A stretch of 22,486 bases of DNA from Plakobranchus ocellatus (Eukaryota; Mollusca; Gastropoda; Plakobranchidae), in contig BLXT01000641.1 of NCBI GenBank assembly GCA_019648995.1, positions 2,786,693-2,809,178 on the forward strand, read 5' to 3'. Of the stretch, positions 19,501 through 22,486 are shown one piece after another. Under the pieces are notes generated by a model. That model saw only the letters and a list, made by a program, of their open reading frames with translations, was not told the DNA's origin and searched no databases. The translations under genes and the position numbers were made by a program. Every line of letters begins with the position of its first letter. Positions within the stretch are counted from its first letter, which is position 1.

Positions 19501-22486
19501 TCCAGCCTTTGAGTCTATATTGGTCACATTATAATTTGATCCCACAACCTCAGTTATCTCGGCATATGCAGAGTCTTGAGACAAAAGATCTTTTGACTGA
19601 CAATTCTGCCGCCAGTGATGGAGAAATTGGTGATACTCTAACTCGGCCCCTTTCACCATCTGACAATGACATGTATTTATCAAACGTTCCAAACTGTTCC
19701 GTGTATCTAAGCTAAACACATTAAGTTGAGTCTGGCTGACAGCAAAACTTCCCGAGGCAACAAGCTCTTCTTCCTGTGCTCTGTCTTTAGCACACACGAC
19801 TTGATTTCGATCCAGTTCACTAGCAGAGCTCACTATGTAGCAAGCATGCACAAGTGCACTGGTTTCTGGAAAACACTCTGCCTCACCTTCGTTGATTTCT
19901 TTTTTGTGTCTCCTCCATCCCTCTAGGAATATCTGGTGTTCTCTCAGAGCAACCTCGCCTTCCTGCCGCCTCACGTCACTTATCAACTTGTCTAACTGTG
20001 TTTGTGTCTGAGGGTTGAATAGAGGCAAACTCTCCTCTCCCTGGATGATATTTACCTGATCTTTGCCACCATCATCATTCTCAGGTTTTGGAGACAAGAT
20101 TGTTTTTCTAGATCCATTTGATGAAGCCTCCAACAGTTGCTCACTGCAGATTTCTGGTGACAGTAGAAGCAGCCTTTGGGCCGATTTCTCAGTGTTATCT
20201 ATTGTTGAGGGGAGCAGACCTGGTCTTTGTGGTTCATCAGTTCTGACTGGTTCTTCAATAGAACCAACTGATTCCTCTGATACACAAGGCACTTGTTCAA
20301 TAGTCCCAGCTGTTTCCTCTAATACACAAGTCACTTGTTCAATAGTCTTGGCTGTTTCCTCTGATAGACAAGGCACCGATTCAATAATTGTGGCTGTTTC
20401 CCCTGGTACACAAGACACTTCTTCAATAGTTCTGGCTGTTTCTTTTTGTTCAATAGTCTCGGCTGTTTCTATTTGTTCAATAATCCTCGCCATTTCTTCT
20501 GATGAACAGGGCACTTGTTCAATAGTGCTGGCAGTTTCTTCAGATGCATAGGGCACTTGTTGAATAGTCCTAGTCGTTTCTTCTGATGCACAGGGCACTT
20601 GTTCAATAGTCCTAGCCATTTCTTCAGATGCACAGGGCACTTGTTCAACAGTCCTAGTCGTTTCTTCTGATGAACAAGGCACTTGTTCAATAGCCCTGGC
20701 CATTTCTTCAGATGCACAGGGCACTTGTTCAATAGTCCTAGTCCTTTCTTCTGATGAACAAGGAACTTGTTCAATAGCCCTGGCCATTTCTTCAGATGCA
20801 CAGGGCATTTGTTCAATAGTCCTGGCCATTTCTCCTGATGCACAGGGAATTTGTTCAATAGTCCTAGTCATTTTTTCTGATGAACAATGCACTTGTTCAA
20901 TAGTCTTGGCTGTTTCTTCTGATGCACAAGGCACTTGTTTAATAGTCCTGGCTGTTTCTACTTGTGTAATAGTCCTAGTCATTTCTTCTGATGAACAGGG
21001 CACTTGTTGAATAGTCCTGGCGGTTTCCTCCAACACACAAGGCCCTTTCTCAATAGTCTTGTCTGTTTCTTTTGATACACAAGACTTTTGTTCAACAGAT
21101 CTGGATATTATCTCTGATACACAGGGCTCTTTTTCACTAATACTGGCATTTTCACTTGAATTGCAAAGTTCTTTTTCATATATCATACCCTTATCTGATG
21201 ATAAATGAGGTCTTTGCTCATCACCTTTGGTTATATTTCCTATGACACTGGGTATGTGGTCACTAGTGGTTGTTGCTACTACAGACAAATACCTTCCTTG
21301 TTTCTTACAGCTGGATTTGTGTTCAGATATGGGAGACTTTGGCGCAATTTGTTCACTGCTAACTTGAGCGCTAACCTCTTTTTTTACAGGTTCTATAGAA
21401 TCAGTAGAGATTCCATCTCCTTGTTTACTCTGCTCAACTTCCTCATCAGTGAGAACCATCTCAATATTTTGCACACCACTTAGTTTGGGAGCTTCTTTTG
21501 GTTCGGCTTTCTTTTCAGACTGCATAGTGACTTCTGTGAGAACTTCATGCAGCTGCACAACTTCATGTGCTTTCCTGTTGCCTTGATGAGCACTTACTTC
21601 TGCAGTTGTGTGCTCTCTCCCAGACTCTTTGGACAGCACAGGGCGGACAGGTTTTAAGGCTGATTCAAAATTTTCTCTAGAGATATTTGCCGCATTAGAG
21701 TTGCTAGAATCCTTTGAATCCTCAACAAAACTGTGATTCTTTGAATAGAGCCGCTGCGACAACGGACTAGAACCTGCCACAATTGTGTCATCCAAATTTG
21801 AAAGTTTCAACCGCTTCCTAGAACATACCAGACTGGATGGGGAGGGGAAAAAGTCTGTGATGCGTTTCTGGCCCACACCCTCCTCTGTGTTGCATTCTGG
21901 AGCCTGACAGGAAGAGAAAAAACTGCAATAAAGCTTTGAAATGACGTTAAATACCCCCCTTGTAGCAGCTTCATTAAAACAACATGAGGGAAAAATAAAA
22001 AGGCTTAGCTATCTTTGAACAAAAGATACTGAATTGATGTAACAACCAATTAAATTGCCGCATACAAGCAAATGAGCTCAAATTTAGGATATGTGTGCAA
22101 TGAATCAGCAAAGAATTCAAGCAAATGTAAAGTTAACAACAAAAATCTTCAACAGCGCAACAATGAAAGCGTTTAAAATATTTTTTGCAGATTGAAGCGA
22201 TGAGTGATCTAGAAGGTGTGAAAAAAAATTTTTTTTTAACTGAAGAATCAACAAAATTTTGGAGAGAGATTTGCACTGAGAGCACAGAATTTTAACCTCT
22301 TCTTTTCTTGAAAGGCAGCTGTCTGTGGACACATTCAGTGAGGAGTTTGTCACACTAGAGTTCACTTGGCTTGGGCTACCACTTAAACTTCCTGCCAACC
22401 CAGATATTTTGTTGATGCAATGATCCAGGATTTTTGAGGCATTGAGCACAGTCTCCATGTCTTTGGCATTGTCATAAGCAGATTTC
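7423..22486 (-). CDS. Giant nuclear protein with PIP box, repeat arrays and C-terminal LEDGF-type IBD (5' partial, spliced)
   Basis: Joined from exons 22486-22297 (partial, probable), 21903-13740, 12779-12715, 8547-8446 and 7524-7423. Introns are GT-AG and phases agree: the giant exon ends in phase 1, the 65-nt exon restores phase 0, and two 102-nt exons follow to a TAA stop. Domains in order, numbering from the first codon at 21903: PIP box (residues 12-19), basic NLS (29-33), a 14-residue Cys repeat array, four ~70-residue W modules, a 9-residue Glu/Thr array, a ~26-residue acidic Gly array, a PKRRK basic patch, an 11-residue acidic Cys array, and an LEDGF-like helical domain (about 2725-2805). 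Most of the rest is Ser/Thr/Glu-rich and looks disordered. A role in chromatin linking PCNA to transcription or replication factors is inference. No whole-length homologue is recognised. It is not a standard LEDGF/HDGF protein: no PWWP domain is visible, the protein is far longer, and the IBD sits at the extreme C terminus. Confidence 0.85.
7525..8445 (-). other. Intron before the terminal exon
   Basis: GT at 8445-8444 and CAG at 7527-7525. It contains minisatellite 4 and otherwise no recognised feature. Confidence 0.85.
7635..7905. repeat. Minisatellite 4: 38-39-bp unit, ~7 copies
   Basis: The unit is CCTGGACATGATGGCAACTT followed by AAAATGGTGTGATTAAAAA. Starts are at 7635, 7673, 7711, 7750, 7789, 7828 and 7867. 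The first two intervals are 38 bp and the rest 39 bp, reflecting a one-base change in the AAATTGTG/AAAATGGTG segment. The last copy is the most diverged. It is intronic. Confidence 0.95.
8446..8547 (-). CDS. 102-nt exon encoding the core helices of the LEDGF-like IBD
   Basis: The acceptor is CCTATTCCAG|AAC at 8547 and the donor AAAAAG|GTATGC at 8446/8445. There are 34 codons in phase 0 with no stop. The product includes IAALEDLDQLPIT followed by LLDSVKK, the pattern of the TFIIS N-terminal domain (TND) superfamily. The spacing from the helix-1 Asp to the Lys-Lys pair is 35 residues, identical to Asp366-Lys401 in human LEDGF. The L-x-x-L-P-I-T segment occupies the place of the LEDGF A-S-L-Q-V-T segment. 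Confidence 0.9.
10047..10065. repeat. TA-rich microsatellite at left edge of MITE
   Basis: A TATATACATATATATATA run abuts the left inverted repeat of the 829-bp element. Its partner lies at 10893-10907. Confidence 0.75.
10064..10892. mobile_element. 829-bp MITE-like element with TAAACCGAAA inverted ends
   Basis: The left end reads TAGAGGAACACGTTTAAACC-GAAA. The right end, read on the other strand, is CAGTAGACCACATCTAAACC-GAAA; most of the 24 positions match. Subterminal copies of the GGTTTA/TAAACC and CGGTT motifs occur inside both ends. Both sides are TA repeats, as expected for TA-target insertion (Tc1/mariner-pogo superfamily). It has no transposase frame. The intact-looking CAGTAGACC right end and worn left end suggest age. 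Confidence 0.6.
10893..10907. repeat. (TA)n microsatellite at right edge of MITE
   Basis: A pure TA run directly follows CTACTG of the 829-bp element. Confidence 0.8.
11673..11923. mobile_element. 251-bp MITE-like element with CATGGTGCATACA ends
   Basis: It starts CATGGTGCATACACATTTTG and ends, read on the other strand, CATGGTGCATACAGTCTTGG, a 14-bp perfect inverted repeat. The interior is rich in TTGAAAA, AAGTCTTGAA and TTTTCAAG motifs. GGTGCATACA-type ends with CTTGAAAAGTC-rich interiors recall non-autonomous hAT elements of aquatic animals (from memory). No identical 8-bp target duplication is visible. It explains the overlapping short open frames on both strands here. Confidence 0.65.
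12715..12779 (-). CDS. 65-nt exon encoding helix 1 of the LEDGF-like IBD
   Basis: The acceptor is TTTGTCCTCAG|CTGTG at 12779 and the donor CACCT|GTGAGT at 12715/12714, a consensus match. With the G carried over from the giant exon the frame reads AVLAELERLTKEIRTSLRVD and then AP. This lines up without gaps with the first helix of the LEDGF/PSIP1 IBD: the leucines, the E-I pair, the S-L pair and the Asp that corresponds to human LEDGF Asp366 (numbering from memory), a key contact for IBD ligands. The exon is too short to stand out as an open frame; splice sites, phase and homology identify it. Confidence 0.88.
12780..13739 (-). other. Intron after the giant exon
   Basis: GT at 13739-13738 and CAG at 12782-12780. 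It holds poly-A/T tracts near 12880-12910 and 13100-13125, a short GT run near 13607-13620 and the hairpin at 13046-13079. Confidence 0.88.
13046..13079. repeat. Intronic hairpin, 15-bp stem and 4-nt loop
   Basis: TGTATGCAGATTGTT, then TGTC, then AACAAACTGCATACA. The arms are complementary at 14 of 15 positions. It is too short for a miRNA precursor as it stands. It could be a relic of a palindromic mobile element. Confidence 0.8.
13740..21903 (-). CDS. Giant 8164-nt coding exon: PIP box, repeat arrays, W modules
   Basis: The acceptor is excellent: a long T/C tract ending CTGTCAG, with the exon starting at 21903 (GCT CCA GAA TGC). The donor is TTAG|GTTAGT at 13740/13739. The frame is open for 2,721 codons with no stop. 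No ATG lies between the acceptor and the PIP box; the in-frame GTG at 21876 is an ordinary Val codon. The true start is therefore upstream. The composition is rich in Ser, Thr, Glu, Asp and Gln, with low hydrophobicity. Recognisable parts are the PIP box and NLS at the N-terminal edge, four W modules (20019-18700), five short tandem arrays, and basic patches such as PKRRKH near 14580-14598. A single uninterrupted exon of this size is unusual beside the 65-102 nt exons that follow. It resembles the long disordered exons of nuclear scaffold genes. Confidence 0.93.
13772..13910 (-). repeat. Coding tandem array E: 11-residue (33-bp) acidic Cys unit, 4 copies
   Basis: The unit is about D-H-Q-V-K-G-C-E-D-D-S, repeated four times just before the 3' end of the giant exon. 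It acts as an acidic linker ahead of the IBD. Confidence 0.9.
15288..15883 (-). repeat. Coding tandem array D: ~26-residue acidic Gly-rich unit, ~8 copies
   Basis: The consensus runs G-G-I-S-D-V-N-G-D-T-E-D, then a G-G-L-L-S core, then V-V-T-E-D. About eight degenerate copies of about 23-27 residues are present, some with internal deletions. The array is strongly acidic. The D-x-N-x-D string superficially resembles a calcium loop, but the acidic residue at loop position 12 is missing. Confidence 0.88.
17203..17603 (-). repeat. Coding tandem array C: 9-residue (27-bp) unit, ~15 copies
   Basis: The consensus unit is S-S-G-E-L-E-T-H-V, with variants such as STRELETCL and SPRERKTAV. A few units are one residue shorter. 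About fifteen copies are clear. The region is acidic and Ser/Thr-rich, probably disordered, and may offer many phosphorylation sites; that last point is inference. Confidence 0.9.
18700..20019 (-). repeat. Four dispersed copies of an unrecognised ~70-residue F/W module
   Basis: Copies lie at 20019-19810, 19716-19501, 19254-19039 and 18918-18700. Counting from the first Phe, all four share Phe1, Thr5, Leu9, Glu27, Phe31 and Trp35 at identical spacing with no gaps. The motif is F-x-x-x-T-[QR]-x-x-L-[ED], then E-x-x-[QI]-F-[LI]-x-x-W, then near residues 56-63 a V-V-x-x-x-Y element (degenerate in copy 1). The 4-residue spacing of the conserved positions suggests two helices. Unlike the short arrays, the copies differ widely outside the conserved positions, so the module is old and under selection. 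I do not recognise it as a known domain. Confidence 0.85.
19348..19569 (-). repeat. Coding tandem array B: 25-residue (75-bp) unit, 3 copies
   Basis: The unit is about N-A-E-T-A-E-V-V-G-S-N-Y-N-V-T-N-I-D-T-K-A-G-D-L-A, present three times. The first copy is the V-V-x-x-x-Y tail of W module 2, so the array is a local duplication of that tail. High nucleotide identity between copies indicates that it is recent. Confidence 0.9.
20257..21135 (-). repeat. Coding tandem array A: 14-residue (42-bp) unit, 22 copies
   Basis: The consensus unit is E-Q-V-P-C-A-S-E-E-M-A-R-T-I. I count 22 consecutive units in 293 residues: 19 of full length and 3 of 9 residues. The short units all lack the same P-C-x-S-E segment. 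Nearly every full unit keeps one Cys at the same place. The central copies are nearly identical and alternate between two variants (CSSEE-T/R and CASEE-M), which suggests recent expansion of a two-unit block. The proline in every unit argues against a continuous coiled coil. Because the unit length is a multiple of three and two other frames lack stops, long spurious open frames overlap this array. Confidence 0.93.
21805..21819 (-). other. Monopartite nuclear localisation signal RKRLK
   Basis: A basic cluster S-R-K-R-L-K-L lies nine residues after the PIP box. It fits the K-[KR]-x-[KR] type of nuclear import signal and is close to the arrangement in many PCNA clients. A second basic patch, PKRRKH, lies near 14580-14598. 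Confidence 0.65.
21847..21870 (-). other. PCNA-interacting (PIP) box QKRITDFF
   Basis: QKRITDFF fits the canonical PIP consensus Q-x-x-[ILM]-x-x-[FY]-[FY] exactly. It also carries the T-D pair before the aromatics that marks high-affinity PIP boxes and CRL4-Cdt2 degrons. The basic residue expected at +4 in a Cdt2 degron is absent (Ser there), although K-R sits inside the box. This predicts binding to PCNA without clear coupling to S-phase degradation. It lies 12 residues into the giant exon, just after the splice junction. Confidence 0.85.
21904..22296 (-). other. Probable intron upstream of the giant exon
   Basis: The 3' splice site at 21906-21904 is strong (TTTTTTCTCTTCCTGTCAG). The 5' site GTTAAA at 22296-22291 is weaker. 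The region is AT-rich with stops in all minus-strand frames. Confidence 0.6.
22297..22486 (-). CDS. Probable upstream exon of the giant gene (runs off the window)
   Basis: A minus-strand frame open from the window edge encodes about 63 residues, beginning KSAYDNAKDMETVLNASKIL and ending SRKEE. The first half looks helical; the rest is Ser/Asn-rich. The proposed donor is AGAG|GTTAAA at 22297/22296. It closes in phase 0, which matches the phase-0 acceptor of the giant exon at 21903. The frame stays open past this donor but becomes AT-rich and unconvincing. The Met at 22458 could be an internal methionine, because the frame is open upstream of it. Other donors, such as CCAA|GTGAAC, are possible. 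No domain is recognised and no PWWP signature is seen. Confidence 0.5.

Noticed and set aside
20063..20551. Plus-strand 162-residue Ser/Val-rich frame
   Set aside because: Antisense shadow of array A and its flank; it has no splice or promoter support, and its periodicity follows the coding repeat.
20469..20858. Minus-strand 129-residue frame rich in NKCPVHLKKWPGLL repeats, overlapping array A
   Set aside because: It is an alternative frame of the 42-bp repeat, open only because the unit lacks stops in that frame. The frame of the giant exon carries the splice-consistent protein.
20257..21135. Array A as a continuous two-heptad coiled coil (14 residues)
   Set aside because: Every unit contains a proline and polar residues at core positions.
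21874..21876. GTG at the PIP box as translation start
   Set aside because: The frame continues upstream through nine codons to a strong 3' splice site, and non-AUG starts of this kind are bacterial. The Val is internal.

Overview
The window is nuclear DNA of an invertebrate animal. It is AT-rich, has GT-AG introns, non-autonomous DNA transposons, a tRNA-derived SINE head and many minisatellites, and shows no bacterial features. The frequent ACATGTA-type motifs, and a minisatellite-rich genome with this kind of short inverted-repeat element, suggest a mollusc. That placement is an impression, not a demonstration.

One large minus-strand gene fills the right two thirds (7423 to beyond 22486). 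I can reconstruct four complete exons whose phases match exactly: 21903-13740 (8164 nt), 12779-12715 (65 nt), 8547-8446 (102 nt) and 7524-7423 (102 nt, ending in TAA). A probable fifth exon, 22486-22297, runs off the window. The visible coding part is about 2,810 codons, or about 2,873 with the partial exon. The giant exon opens with a textbook PCNA-interacting (PIP) box, QKRITDFF, and a basic nuclear signal. It continues as a mostly disordered protein carrying five unrelated short tandem-repeat arrays (14, 25, 9, about 26 and 11 residues) and four copies of a roughly 70-residue module that I do not recognise. The three small 3' exons encode a helical domain that aligns without gaps over about 78 residues to the integrase-binding domain (IBD) of LEDGF/PSIP1, a member of the TFIIS N-terminal domain superfamily. 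The architecture, a PIP box at one end and an LEDGF-like IBD at the other, matches no protein I know and is the main discovery candidate. It suggests a nuclear scaffold linking PCNA to IBD-motif transcription or replication partners (inference).

The left third (1-7400) is mostly noncoding. It holds a tRNA-derived SINE head (374-445), a 29-bp minisatellite (853-1863), a 50-bp minisatellite (2285-3800) split by a 428-bp inverted-repeat element, a possible plus-strand exon (4958-5079), a possible minus-strand exon encoding a transmembrane segment with a basic stop-transfer tail (5735-5644), and a second, unrelated 50-bp minisatellite (6600-6940). The introns of the large gene contain a 39-bp minisatellite, two further MITE-like elements (829 bp and 251 bp) and a perfect-looking hairpin.

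All family assignments are from memory and eye alignment; nothing was searched.
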